From Sphingobium sp. Z007 (lineage in GTDB: Bacteria > Pseudomonadota > Alphaproteobacteria > Sphingomonadales > Sphingomonadaceae), in the NCBI RefSeq assembly GCF_900013425.1, contig NZ_FBXK01000005.1:496001-560000 (forward strand): a DNA stretch of 64,000 bases, in the 5' to 3' direction. A program made the position numbers and the translations under genes. Position 1 is the stretch's first letter, and every line of letters begins with the position of its first letter. The notes beneath the pieces were generated by a model. It searched no databases. It was not told the DNA's origin and saw only the letters and a program-made list of their open reading frames with translations. Of this stretch, positions 16,561 through 25,166 are shown in pieces.

Positions 16561-17121
16561 TCACGAAATAAACCGCTCCTCATATTCCAGTTCGGCGGCC
16601 CAGCACCAAGTGGTGATGATAAAATGAGCTTGGTACAACTCGTCTAAATCTACGTTGACGCCTTCATACGGTTGGCCCGATCTATTGGTTGGGTAGCGAA
16701 ATCGATCGGCGAACGGGTCAAATGATTGAACATGTGCTACAGTGTCCTTCACCTTATTCGTGTACTCGCCATCATCGACCCAACCTAAGTCTGCCCTTGC
16801 AGCGAGTAGGCGCTCAAACATCTTCGTCAAGTTGTGACTTAGGCTGCTATCCAATCCGCCTGCTAACTGGAATATAGCTGATTTGATCGCCAGCTCTACG
16901 CTTTGTCGCCAAAGCATCAGAAGAGGGTGGATCAGGAGGCCAGCATGATCCTTTTGAGCCTGATCCCACATTGCCTCAAAGCCCCGCTCGAAGCTATATG
17001 ACAGAAATTCCCAGGAGCCGGAAAGCAGAGATCCGGGCGAATGCCTGACAAACTCCTGCAAACCCAGTTGGTCGTCAGCGACTTCCAGTTCTAATTGCTG
17101 TCTTCGCTCCAACGACATCAT
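16561..17121 (-). CDS. Putative HEPN-like helical protein
   Basis: A 186-residue, mostly helical protein without membrane segments. The stretch LLMLWRQSVELAIKSAIFQ followed by SHNLTKMFERLLAAR resembles the 'LxRQ.lElalKa ... HNL..l' pattern of HEPN-superfamily proteins, many of which act as RNases in defence or toxin systems. The canonical catalytic RxxxxH is not obvious, so the assignment is weak and no function is claimed. Base composition is lower in GC than the chromosome. It is the first complete gene on the left of the IS21-type element. Confidence 0.5.
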   Translation of the reverse strand: MMSLERRQQLELEVADDQLGLQEFVRHSPGSLLSGSWEFLSYSFERGFEAMWDQAQKDHAGLLIHPLLMLWRQSVELAIKSAIFQLAGGLDSSLSHNLTKMFERLLAARADLGWVDDGEYTNKVKDTVAHVQSFDPFADRFRYPTNRSGQPYEGVNVDLDELYQAHFIITTWCWAAELEYEERFIS

Positions 17122-17142
17122 CGCGTCTCCAAGGTCTTATGG

Positions 17143-17273
17143 TCAGCCTCGTAGTCGCCTTGCCAGCCGAGGCCAATGCTCTTCGTTGCTCATCCAGTCC
17201 GGGTTATCTGGTCTGCGAGGCGAGGGAGTAAATCGTTCAGGATGGCCCCGACAGCGCGAGCAGCGCAAATGCG
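17143..17273 (-). pseudogene. 3' fragment of an unknown gene truncated by the IS left end
   Basis: An open frame enters from the IS edge and ends at 17143, encoding about 42 residues with one CxxC pair (HLRCSRCRGHPERF) and a basic end (HWPRLARRLRG). It looks like the tail of a small zinc-ribbon-type protein. The other part is not found across the IS, so the flank has been rearranged. Confidence 0.4.
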
Positions 17274-17478
17274 TGTCAATCGGCGTGCAAACGGGACCCC
17301 TTATCGGCGCGCAAAAGGGACCCCCTGTCAGGATGGCGGAACGTTGATGTGACGGGCTTCCTTGCGCTGCGCGCGGCGTAGGGAGGGCGTAGCCCGACCG
17401 GAGGCGCGCGCAGCGCAAAACATCTTCTAATTGATCGCTGCTGGGGCGGATCAGCTGCGGTTTTTGAAGCGCCAGCTG

Positions 17479-18180
17479 TCATTTGCCGGTCTCGACAATG
17501 TCGCAATGATGGGTGACGCGATCGAGGAGCGCGGTTGTCATCTTGGGATCGCCGAACACGGTGGGCCACTCGCCAAAGGCGAGGTTGGTGGTGATGATGA
17601 CACTGGTCTGCTCATAGAGTTTGCTGATCAGGTGGAACAGCAACTGGCCGCCCGATCGAGCGAACGGCAGATACCCCAGTTCATCGAGCACGATGAGATC
17701 GAGGCGGGATAGCTGGGCGGCGAGAGCGCCACTCTTGCCGATCCTGGCCTCCTCTTCGAGGCGGGTCACCAGATCGACCGTGTTGAAGTAGCGGCCTCGG
17801 GCGCCGGAGCGCACTACATTGGCGGTGATGGCGATGGCCAGATGGGTCTTTCCTGTGCCTGTGCCGCCGACCAGGACGATATTGCGCCGTGCGGGCAGGA
17901 ACGCGCCGCTGTGCAATGAACGCACAAGCCCCTCGTTGATCGGGGTACCCTCGAACCGGAAGGCATCGATGTCCTTCACGACTGGCAGCTTGGCAGCGGC
18001 CATCCGGTATCGGATCGACGCGGCATGACGATGCGTCGCCTCCGCTCGCAGGAGATCGGTCAGTATCTCCATGGTGGTGCGCTGGCGCTGAAGGCCGGTG
18101 GTGACGGCATCGTCGAACGCGCCCGCCATGCCCTTGAGTCCAAGCCCGCGCATGGCCTCGATCATATCATGCCGCTGCAT
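17479..18180 (-). CDS. istB: IS21 helper ATPase IstB, C-terminally frameshifted
   Basis: A 233-residue IstB-type AAA+ ATPase that assembles and regulates the IstA transposase on DNA. The Walker A motif [11 protein letters not shown] and Walker [13 protein letters not shown] are intact, and the family end HHCDIVETG is present. After ETG the reading changes: one extra A in the run before TGACAGCTGG creates the stop at 17479. Without it the frame would continue [10 protein letters not shown], the normal family ending, to 17451. Loss of about ten residues may be tolerated, but with the istA break it argues for decay. Its start overlaps the istA end by 14 bases. Confidence 0.88.
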   Translation of the reverse strand: MQRHDMIEAMRGLGLKGMAGAFDDAVTTGLQRQRTTMEILTDLLRAEATHRHAASIRYRMAAAKLPVVKDIDAFRFEGTPINEGLVRSLHSGAFLPARRNIVLVGGTGTGKTHLAIAITANVVRSGARGRYFNTVDLVTRLEEEARIGKSGALAAQLSRLDLIVLDELGYLPFARSGGQLLFHLISKLYEQTSVIITTNLAFGEWPTVFGDPKMTTALLDRVTHHCDIVETGK

Positions 18181-19694
18181 CGAAGGTCCTCAGCTGGTCG
18201 TAACGGGCACAGTCGGCGATCGGGGGATGGCGCAAGGCGCTATCCTCGGAGGTGATGATCGTCAGCGGACGCGGAGGCTCCCGGCGTCGTGCCAGGATGT
18301 TGAGGATCAGGTCGTCGCTCGCCGTGCCCGTCGCCAGTGCCTCACGCACAGCGGTTTCGACAGGCTCCAGGCCATCGGTCAGTACGGCCGACAGTACACG
18401 GACGAACCGGCGATCGGCATCGTCGCCATTACCCAGCTTGCGGCGCAGGCGGGCCAGCGCCGGTGGCAGATCCCAGTCCTGGAAGGGGGCACCGTTCCGC
18501 AACGCGCCAGGCTTGCGGGCCAGCACTGGCAGATAATGCCAGGGGTCATAGATCGTGCGGTTGCGCCCAAAGTAGCGAGGATGTTCAGCGACAACCTCTT
18601 CGCCGCAGCGAACGACGATGCGGTCGGCATAGGCGCGGACCTGCACCGTGCGTCGTGCCACCGTCGAGAGTACCGAGTAGCGGTTGCGGTCGAAGCTGAT
18701 CAGGCAGGTGCCGGTCACGGCATGCTCGCTCTCATTGAAGCCCCGGATAGATTTTGGCTCACGGTCCCAGCATCGGCTGCAGCGCAGATCGTTCGATCTC
18801 CAGCATCTGCGCCACGGTCAGATCTCCCTGTTCAGGATGGGGCTGCCGTTCCGCCCAGCGCCGACACTCTGCCTCCAGCCAGCCATTGAGCTCTTCGAGA
18901 CTGGCGAACCGCAACCGGGGCTGGAAGAAGCGACCCCGGATCGTCTGCACCTGGTTCTCGACCTGACCCTTCTCCCATCCCGCCGCAGGCGAGCAGGCCG
19001 TGGGCTCGACCATATAATGGTCGGTCATGATCAGGAACCGCCGGTTGAAGACGCGTTCCTTGCCGGTGAACACGCTCGTCACAGCCGTCTTCATATTATC
19101 GTAGATGCCGCGCCCTGGCACGCCGCCGAAGAAGGCAAAGCCGCGCGCATGCGCGTCGAACAGCATCTCCTGGCTCTCGCGAGGATAGGCCCGGACATAG
19201 ACCCCACGTGACGCGCACAGGCGCATATGCGCGACCTTCACCCGCATCGGCGCTCCTGCGATCTCGACATCCTCATGGCTCCAGTCGAACTGGTAGGCCT
19301 CGCCTGGCCTGAACATCAGCGGGATGAAGGCGGTGACGCCATCGCCAGCATCCTTGCGCCGCTCGATCTTCCAGCGCGTCGCATAGCGCCGCACCGCATC
19401 GTAAGAACCCTCAAAGCCTTCTCGCACCAGCAGGTCATGGATCCGCGTCATCCGCAGCCGGTCACGCCTGCCGCGCAGCTCGTTCTCTTCCAGCAGCGTG
19501 TTCAGGCGCTCCTGGAACGGACCGATCCTGGGCAGCGGCTGAACCTTGCGCTGATAATCAAAGGCGCCCTCCGGCGCTCGGACCGCTTTGCGGATGACCT
19601 TCCGCGACACATGCAGATCCCGTGCGATCGCCTTGATCGCCTTGCCTCCGGCATACTCGCGCCGGATCCGTAAAACTGTCTCCAAAACCAACAT
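18167..19694 (-). pseudogene. istA: IS21 transposase IstA, broken by a frameshift
   Basis: The N-terminal piece (18759-19694, 311 residues) has the HTH (GKAIKAIARDLHVSRKVIRKAV) and the DDE core (FDWSHEDVEIAG, GIYDNMKTAV, GWEKGQVENQVQ). It stops after MLGP. The C-terminal piece continues in another frame (GFNESEHAVTG, then TCLISFDRNRYSV to TFDAAA at 18167). A single-base change near 18757 would join them. The DDE residues all lie in the first piece, but the C-terminal domain is not attached. Programmed frameshifting is not the usual mode for IS21, so I read this as a mutation. Confidence 0.85.
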
Positions 19695-19806
19695 CCCGAT
19701 CTCGCCGCCTGAAAATCCAGCCGGCTGCTTAAACCATCGAAATGAGGGGTCCCTTTTAGACGCCGATCACCCCGCTAACGGGGTTCTTTTTGCACGCCGA
19801 TCCACA

Positions 19807-20091
19807 GCGATTGACCGTCAAATCGAACTATTCAACAAGCCCAAGACGGAAGGCCGTCGCTGGTTCGAGATAGTCGGTGAAAACGTGGGCTTCGCTATCC
19901 GCTACGCTAACTCGCCGTTGAAGCTCGTCGGTGACGAAACCAAGGTCGTCGTGCCAAAAGCGCAGTTCGTTGAGGTCATGGAAGCCATCAAGGCCGACAT
20001 TCTCAAAGGCGACTTCAAAGCGCAGTTGGACGCCGGGGAGGCCAAAGTTCGCACCCGCGCAGAGAAGATCAAGGGTGTGAAGCGCAAGTAA
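19807..20091 (+). pseudogene. 3' fragment of an unknown gene truncated by the IS right end
   Basis: The frame is open from inside the IS to a stop at 20089-20091 and gives about 94 chromosomal-type residues (IDRQIELFNKPKTEGRRWFE ... LDAGEAKVRTRAEKIKGVKRK), charged and mostly helical at the end. A terminator follows. The 5' end is missing, and it is unrelated to the - strand fragment at the left side of the IS. No family is recognised. Confidence 0.45.
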
Positions 20092-20113
20092 GTGCCTAAC
20101 CCTGCAACAAAAC

Positions 20114-20142
20114 GGCTCGCCAGCAATGGCGGGCCTTTTTTG
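20114..20142 (+). terminator. Rho-independent terminator
   Basis: Stem ggctcgcc / ggcgggcc with a short loop (agcaat), followed by TTTTTTG. It lies 22 bases after the truncated + strand gene. Confidence 0.8.
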
Positions 20143-20252
20143 TGACTGCGCTACCTTGTGTTCGTGGAGAAAGCTGGGCCATTTCTGACCCAGCTTCCCC
20201 TTTGGCAATCAGCCTAAAATGACGAAAAACCGACTGCCAGCTATTTAACAGC

Positions 20253-20615
20253 TTATGCCCGAATTGCCCCTGCGGACCTCGCTTGCGCTGCATATTCGCT
20301 AAGGGTGTGCTTGGCCGTCCAGTAGCGATCCTGTTCTATATGAAGCCCACCGGGCAGCTTAACGGCAAACACTTCCTCAAGCGAAATGTAGCCGAGTTCG
20401 GGATAGCCCATGTCCGATAATCCGAAGGCCAGGCCATCGTTATCGCACTCCGTGAGCAGCCATGTCCCTATGCCCAGCGGGTTAAACAGTTTGACTACAG
20501 GGTTGTAATCTCGCTCCTGAGAAGTCCCTTTGAGGGGCTGCTGCTCTTCCCAATTTATGATGAGCTGTTGCAGGTCTTCGGGGCGGATATGATCTGTCCA
20601 TTCCATATTAGGCAC
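20253..20615 (-). CDS. DUF2958 domain protein
   Basis: A 120-residue protein matching the DUF2958 pattern: VVKLFNPLGIGTWLLTE, then DNDGLAFGLSDMGYPELGYI, SLEEV and a final LHIEQDRYWTAKHTLSEYA. This family is common on plasmids and integrative elements of proteobacteria; its biochemical role is unknown. It ends before the truncated gene's terminator and is transcribed alone. Its presence supports the mobile character of the island. Confidence 0.82.
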   Translation of the reverse strand: MPNMEWTDHIRPEDLQQLIINWEEQQPLKGTSQERDYNPVVKLFNPLGIGTWLLTECDNDGLAFGLSDMGYPELGYISLEEVFAVKLPGGLHIEQDRYWTAKHTLSEYAAQARSAGAIRA

Positions 20616-20774
20616 GTCCTTTCTGGTTGAAGTGCCTCAGGACATGCAAAGCCATATGGGCTGGAAATCAACCAAATAACGACTACGGACTAGAAATAAA
20701 GAGTGGTGCAGCGTTCACTCTTTGGATGACTACTTCCCTGACTGAAAACATACAGTTGGGGAAGGAGACAGCAA

Positions 20775-20966
20775 ATGCTAACACAGGTTGAACTTGTCCG
20801 ACTTGCAGATTTCATGCTTGAGGTCGTAGAGTGTGATGCGGGCTTTGAGGAAGATGAGTTCTGCTGCATATTCGAGGGACACCGGCTTTATGTCGAGCGC
20901 TATCTAAGCCATTATCGGATCGAAGTTAGTCACGAAGATGATGTGATCGAATTGCCGCGTCACTAA
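20775..20966 (+). CDS. Small acidic protein (63 aa), unknown
   Basis: A 63-residue acidic protein (MLTQVELVRLADFMLEVVE...) with two Cys in EFCCIFEGHRL. A strong ribosome-binding site (gggaaggagac) lies upstream and a terminator immediately downstream, which makes it a credible gene. No family is recognised. Confidence 0.6.
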   Translation: MLTQVELVRLADFMLEVVECDAGFEEDEFCCIFEGHRLYVERYLSHYRIEVSHEDDVIELPRH

Positions 20967-20993
20967 TACTCTCAAGCTATCTTAGACTGCAAA

Positions 20994-21020
20994 AGCGCTC
21001 CGGTAGTAAGCCGGAGCGCT
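20994..21020 (+). terminator. Hairpin terminator after the 63-aa gene
   Basis: Perfect stem agcgctccgg / ccggagcgct with a 7-base loop (tagtaag), followed by cttcgctt. The T-run is weak. Confidence 0.65.
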
Positions 21021-21061
21021 CTTCGCTTGTCTGGAGCTATCTGGCCATCTACGGGTCGAGC

Positions 21062-21511
21062 ATGGCAACGATTAATATCATCGAAGCGTTCTGCGCTGTT
21101 CCTTATCGGAAGCGTGACCATGGCGCTTTTCGTGCATTGCGAGATATTGAAGAAGCAGGCGAGCGCGTAATTCATCTCGATCTAAAGGCCCAAATCAGCG
21201 TGGACAAGTTGAACCCCAATTGGGAGTGGGGTTGTCCCACGGCGAATGTGCTTGCGATAACTGATCGGCGTCTCGTTGCGTTCGGAAGTGACGGCCTCCC
21301 CAGCGGACTTCCCGGCGTTAGCGAGAAGAGGGGACATATTGTTCTAGAGATAGCGAAGGGCGACATTTCGAGCATCAAGGCTGTGCCGTCCGCGCCTCAC
21401 CTCGATTGGAAAGACATCCATGTTATTGAGCGAAATAGAACTCACGTGTTTGAATGGTTTCTTGATGGGAAAGAACGGGACGTTATGACCCTGCTGTATG
21501 GCTTGTTCTGA
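21062..21511 (+). CDS. Hypothetical protein with a possible PH-like fold
   Basis: A 149-residue protein with the sequence NVLAITDRRLVAFGSDGLP followed by EIAKGDISSIKAV, the strand-turn-strand pattern seen in bacterial PH-like (short C-terminal or GRAM-type) domains. There is no signal peptide or membrane segment. It is convergent with the recombinase gene (17 bases apart) and has the lower GC of the island. The function is unknown. Confidence 0.6.
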   Translation: MATINIIEAFCAVPYRKRDHGAFRALRDIEEAGERVIHLDLKAQISVDKLNPNWEWGCPTANVLAITDRRLVAFGSDGLPSGLPGVSEKRGHIVLEIAKGDISSIKAVPSAPHLDWKDIHVIERNRTHVFEWFLDGKERDVMTLLYGLF

Positions 21512-21528
21512 ACCGACCACGGTCCTTG

Positions 21529-23136
21529 CTACGGGACATATTCGCCTTCAAGCAACGTTCCTGTTTCATCGAACATATACCATGCCTCTCCTTGTAACGA
21601 GATTTTGAAGGTGCCGTTGGAATAGATTTCGATCTTGTCGATGAGGCGGCGCAGCGCGACGTTGGTTCGTGTCCGCGCATCAAAGCGGACTTCCTCGTCT
21701 TTGCTGTTGATAGCATCGCGCAGAAGGTCAATGGCTGCGGTGTCAGCGGACTTGTCGGGCATTGCAGCTTGAATACCGCGCTGCCTTCTAAGTTCAGTTA
21801 TCTCTAACGTGAGGGTTTCAATCGCCGCCTCTACCTTCATCGAGCGCGTAGCTAACGCCTTTGGGGCAACGCCCTCTGTGATGGCATCAAGTATGTTGTC
21901 CAGCGCCTTCTGCTGCGCGTCCAGTCTGTGCTGCACCTCAGCAATCTGACGGTCGAAGGACGCAAGTGCGTTGTTTATATTTCCGTTGTCCGCAATGACT
22001 GGAAGCATTTCGTCCAGCACCGTGCTTTCGACAACCCCGTATTGGATAGTTGCGCCGTTGGTGCAGGAGTTCTCCCTATAACGGGCGTCGTTGCAGCGCA
22101 GCCAGGAATAGTGACGCGGTGGCTTTTTTTTGTTGACCATCGTGCGGCGCTGGATGACCGCACCATATCCGCAATGACCGCATTTAGTGATACCTGAAAA
22201 CAAGTTCTGCGCTCGCTTTCGCTCATCGCCACCGAGCGTTGTCCGGTCCTTCCGAACCGAGAGCGCCTTGTGGAATGTGTGAGCGTCGATGATCTGAGGA
22301 TAGTAGTCCGTCGAAAGCACCTCACCTTTGAGCGTCACATATTCGCCCATCACCGCTGGACTAGTCAGCAGTTTGTGCAGGTATCGGGGCGTCCAGTGCT
22401 TCTTGTCCTTATACCGTTTTTCGATGGACCAGCTTTTCTCGCCCATTGCGTTAAGGCGATCTATGATCGTCAGGCTTCCAATTCCGTTCACATACCAATC
22501 AAAAATCTGGCGGACGAGGGCTGCTCGATGCTCGTTCGGGACATAAACGCCTCCCTGAATGTCCAGCCATGAAGGGCATTGTTTGCTGTATGCCGTCTTA
22601 TCGCCGTTTGCGATTGCAGTGTGAATGCGCGTCCAACCTGCATTTGAGAGGCGGCTTTTGTTCAAACTCTCCTCATGAGAAGTCTGGGCCTTAATGATAA
22701 GGCCGAATACGTCCATCAGGTCGGCATCGTTACCCGCTTTGTAGAGGTGGTTGTCATGATAGGTGGCGACATCAACACCGGCTTCGTTAAGCGCCCATAC
22801 GAGGCGCGCAGCAGCTTTGGGGCCTTGTCGGGATAGGCGTGACACATTCTCGCAGACTAGCACTGCGCCATTTTCAAAATGGCCCTCACGCGCCTTCCGC
22901 TCGAATTCGTATAGGGCTGAACCGTCCTCGCGGTTTGCCCCTTTGAATGCGGACTTGGCCTCGTCCGTCATTTCCTCAACCACTGTCCAGCCGTATTGGT
23001 CAGCATGTGTGCGACCGTAAGTAAGCTGGCGTTCGATGCTGTGTCCGTCGCGCTGGCCGTGCGAGCTAAAGCGTGCGTAGAGGTAAGCGGGCTTCGTTTC
23101 GGTTGCTGCAACTATATGCGAATTGTGTTTGACCAT
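21529..23136 (-). CDS. Large serine recombinase (integrase of the island)
   Basis: A 535-residue site-specific recombinase. The N-terminal resolvase domain opens AYLYARFSSHGQRDGHSIER with the nucleophile Ser in FSS. The conserved VLVCENVSRLSRQG helps form the active site. A recombinase domain follows (QIFDWYVNGIGSLTIIDRLN), a zinc ribbon (ITKCGHCGYGAV...WLRCND...NSCTNG) and a coiled-coil region (IAEVQHRLDAQQKALDNI). I chose the ATG at 23136; the longer frame to 23265 runs through the att junction into antisense of the glycosyltransferase. The gene starts about 60 bp inside attR, the standard position for an integrase of this class, and probably catalyses insertion of the island. Confidence 0.93.
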   Translation of the reverse strand: MVKHNSHIVAATETKPAYLYARFSSHGQRDGHSIERQLTYGRTHADQYGWTVVEEMTDEAKSAFKGANREDGSALYEFERKAREGHFENGAVLVCENVSRLSRQGPKAAARLVWALNEAGVDVATYHDNHLYKAGNDADLMDVFGLIIKAQTSHEESLNKSRLSNAGWTRIHTAIANGDKTAYSKQCPSWLDIQGGVYVPNEHRAALVRQIFDWYVNGIGSLTIIDRLNAMGEKSWSIEKRYKDKKHWTPRYLHKLLTSPAVMGEYVTLKGEVLSTDYYPQIIDAHTFHKALSVRKDRTTLGGDERKRAQNLFSGITKCGHCGYGAVIQRRTMVNKKKPPRHYSWLRCNDARYRENSCTNGATIQYGVVESTVLDEMLPVIADNGNINNALASFDRQIAEVQHRLDAQQKALDNILDAITEGVAPKALATRSMKVEAAIETLTLEITELRRQRGIQAAMPDKSADTAAIDLLRDAINSKDEEVRFDARTRTNVALRRLIDKIEIYSNGTFKISLQGEAWYMFDETGTLLEGEYVP

Positions 23137-23174
23137 ATTCTCTGACCTACGCGGGATTGCGTTGCCAATCTGTT

Positions 23175-23206
23175 TACATCCGAAACCACATGCTCGGCAT
23201 CGTGCA
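23175..23206. other. attR junction of the serine-recombinase island
   Basis: The island arm (+ strand tacatccgaaaccacatgc) meets chromosomal ggcatcgtgcagcacg at TC (23194-23195). Both junctions also share accacat next to the core, so attP and attB probably have similar half-sites. Exact cleavage cannot be fixed from one sequence because only a dinucleotide needs to match. Confidence 0.65.
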
Positions 23207-23702
23207 GCACGACCGCCTTGAACATATTGCCGGTGCGGCCTTCCTCCGCCAACATCGCCCGCCACAAGACGTTCAGGCAGTCGGCCTTGGTGCTCGGTCC
23301 CAGCTTGGGGTTGATACCCACGATGATTCGCGGTTCCCCGGCGGCGATGGGCGCGACGATGTCGATCGTTTGCGGGTCATTAGGATAGAGGCCGACGAAC
23401 ATCCGATAATCATCCGCGGGCCAGCGCGCGAGCGCATGGCGCAACATCGAGCCGATGACGTCCGCTTCGCGCCAGGCCGGGATGAAGATGGCGATGCGGC
23501 CTGGTTTCGATGACGCGGGCAGGGTCGCGGTAGTCATACGCGGATGGCGGGCATAGATGGCGACGTTGCGCCAGCAGCGCCGGACCAGAAAGAGGAGGTC
23601 GACCAGAAAATCGTCCAGTCCGCCGATCGCCAGACCGACGACAGCAAAAAGCAGGATTTCCCGATGCAGAGCCACAAGGCCTGCGGCCACCATGTCTCCC
23701 AA
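23195..23702 (-). pseudogene. NfrB-like membrane glycosyltransferase, N-terminal part, cut off by the island
   Basis: It encodes the first ~170 residues: a membrane segment (EILLFAVVGLAIGGLDDFLVD) and the nucleotide-sugar-binding half of a GT2 domain (RIAIFIPAWREADVIGSMLR, VGLYPNDPQT, NPKLGPSTKADCLNVLW, FKAVVLHDAE). The frame then runs on into the island for 28 codons and stops at 23112, so any product ends with foreign residues and lacks the catalytic TED/QxxRW half. The rest lies at 15142-16030. The gene starts divergently from nhaA with about 150 bp between them. Confidence 0.88.
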
Positions 23703-23852
23703 GACTTGACCCCCATGTCCCTATGCGGGAGAGGATGCCATTTGCATCACACCGATCCAAGCCTTTTGCATATATTGCAGACAAGTCCTTGGAAATTTTG
23801 GCGCAACGATGGGCTTGAGCTTTCTCTTGTACGGCGAAAAGGACAGACAAGC

Positions 23853-25061
23853 GTGAATCGACCACCCCGATCCGCATTGCGCGATTTTCTGACTGGGGAG
23901 ACCGGCGGGGCGATCCTATTGATGATCGCGGCCGGCGCGGCGATGATATTGGCCAATCTGCCCGGCGAGATCGGGCACCTTTATCACGACATGCTGCATG
24001 CGCCGCTGGGGCCGACCCTGTCGTCACAGATCGGGCCGATGACGCCCCATCTGTGGATCAACGACGGGCTAATGGCTATTTTCTTCCTTGTGGTCGGGCT
24101 GGAAATCAAGCGAGAGTTTCTGGATGGCGGCCTGTCCACCTGGGAGCGGCGACGCCTGCCGATCCTCGCAGCTGTCGCCGGCATGGCCGTCCCGGCCATG
24201 GTGTATCTGATGGTGACCGCCGGGGAGCCTGCGCTGGGCAATGGCTGGGCTATTCCCGCCGCGACCGATATCGCCTTCGCCATCGGCGTGCTGGCATTGC
24301 TGGGGCGCCGCGCGCCCGCCTCGCTCAAGCTGTTCCTGACCGCCGTCGCCATCGTCGATGATATGGGCGCGGTGGCGATCATCGCGTTATTTTACAGCCA
24401 GGGCCTCGACCTGGCGGCGCTGGCCGGCGCGGCGGGGGTGCTGGCGCTGATGTACGGCCTCAATCGTGCGGGGGTTAAGGCGCTGGCACCCTATCTTCTG
24501 GGTTTCGCCCTGCTTTGGTTCCTGATGCTGCTGTCGGGCGTCCATGCCACCGTTGCCGGCGTCCTTGCGGCGATGACGGTGCCCGTGCGCTGCACGCCCG
24601 GCGCGCCCGATGCGGCGGACAGTCCGCTGCATCGGCTGGAACATGCCATCCATCCTTGGAGCGCCTATCTGATCGTCCCGCTGTTCGGGTTCGCCAATGC
24701 GGGGCTTAGCCTCGGCGGGGAGGCAATGGTAATGCTGTTTGCGCCCCTATCGCTGGGCGTGGCGCTCGGCCTGTTTCTGGGCAAGCAGCTGGGCATTTTC
24801 GGTGCGGTCTGGGTGGCGGTGCGCCTGGGATTTGCGGAGCGTCCGGCTAACGCCAGTTGGAGCCAGGTCTATGGCATGGCGATGCTGTGCGGCATCGGCT
24901 TCACCATGAGCCTATTCATAGGTGCGCTCGCTTTCCCCGGCCAGGCTTCGCTGGTCGAAGAAGCGAAAGGCGGAATACTCCTAGGGTCGTTGCTATCCGC
25001 TCTGTCGGGATATGCGGTTCTGCGCTGGATTGCGCGTCCAGCCGTCGTTCCAACGCGATGA
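23853..25061 (+). CDS. nhaA: Na+/H+ antiporter NhaA
   Basis: A 402-residue polytopic antiporter of the inner membrane that exchanges Na+ for H+ in pH and salt homeostasis. Family segments are HLWINDGLMAIFFLVVGLEIKRE, the PAATDIAFAIGVLALLG region and VAIVDDMGAVAIIALFY with the paired Asp residues of the ion site, and AMLCGIGFTMSLFIGALAF. I chose GTG 23853 (MNRPPRSALRDFLTGETGG) with aaaaggac upstream; the frame is open upstream but that sequence is not hydrophobic or family-like. Confidence 0.93.
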   Translation: MNRPPRSALRDFLTGETGGAILLMIAAGAAMILANLPGEIGHLYHDMLHAPLGPTLSSQIGPMTPHLWINDGLMAIFFLVVGLEIKREFLDGGLSTWERRRLPILAAVAGMAVPAMVYLMVTAGEPALGNGWAIPAATDIAFAIGVLALLGRRAPASLKLFLTAVAIVDDMGAVAIIALFYSQGLDLAALAGAAGVLALMYGLNRAGVKALAPYLLGFALLWFLMLLSGVHATVAGVLAAMTVPVRCTPGAPDAADSPLHRLEHAIHPWSAYLIVPLFGFANAGLSLGGEAMVMLFAPLSLGVALGLFLGKQLGIFGAVWVAVRLGFAERPANASWSQVYGMAMLCGIGFTMSLFIGALAFPGQASLVEEAKGGILLGSLLSALSGYAVLRWIARPAVVPTR

Positions 25062-25166
25062 GCGGGTTCGCCAACTGTTGGCGGCAGTGCTATTCTCCAT
25101 GGGCTGGGGCTGCGAGTTTATGCAGCCTTGGCCAATCGACCAATCTCTTCGAACTGGAACGGGAGT

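Larger units (their letters stand above)
17274..19806 (-). mobile_element. IS21-family insertion sequence, decayed
   Basis: About 2.53 kb with imperfect terminal inverted repeats TGTCAATCGGCGTGCAAA (left) and TGTGGATCGGCGTGCAAA (right, complement). Each end also repeats the ATCGGCG...GGGACCCC motif, the multiple-end-repeat pattern of IS21 elements. It carries istA and istB on the - strand with a short overlap. Only GCG matches on both flanks, so no convincing 4-8 bp target duplication remains, and different gene fragments abut the two ends. Both genes carry frame disruptions, so this copy is probably inactive on its own. Confidence 0.88.
16031..23195. mobile_element. Large-serine-recombinase integrative island inserted in an nfrB-like gene
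   Basis: About 7.16 kb of DNA separates the two halves of the glycosyltransferase gene. Both halves are on the - strand and in matching frame. The right end encodes a 535-residue large serine recombinase reading inward from the junction, as in many site-specific integrative elements. Taking the shared dinucleotide GA (- strand) as crossover, the outer flanks join to give HDAED-VVHADE, the canonical GT2 acidic motif. The island has visibly lower GC and contains a nested IS21-type element, a DUF2958 gene, a putative HEPN-like gene and several small unknown genes. No transfer, replication or phage structural genes are visible, so it is probably a mobilised or satellite-type cassette. Confidence 0.85.

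Noticed and set aside
18720..18760. Programmed frameshifting in istA
   Set aside because: IS21 istA is normally one frame, no slippery heptamer is evident there, and istB is broken too, so mutation is simpler.
17271..19809. GCG on both sides of the IS as a target duplication
   Set aside because: Three matching bases is below the 4-8 bp usual for IS21, and the flanking genes do not rejoin.
16031..23195. A prophage or conjugative element interpretation of the island
   Set aside because: No capsid, terminase, lysis, relaxase, coupling-protein or replication genes are visible.
23137..23265. A 43-residue N-terminal extension of the serine recombinase
   Set aside because: It reads through attR into the chromosomal gene's antisense strand; the catalytic domain begins normally from ATG 23136.
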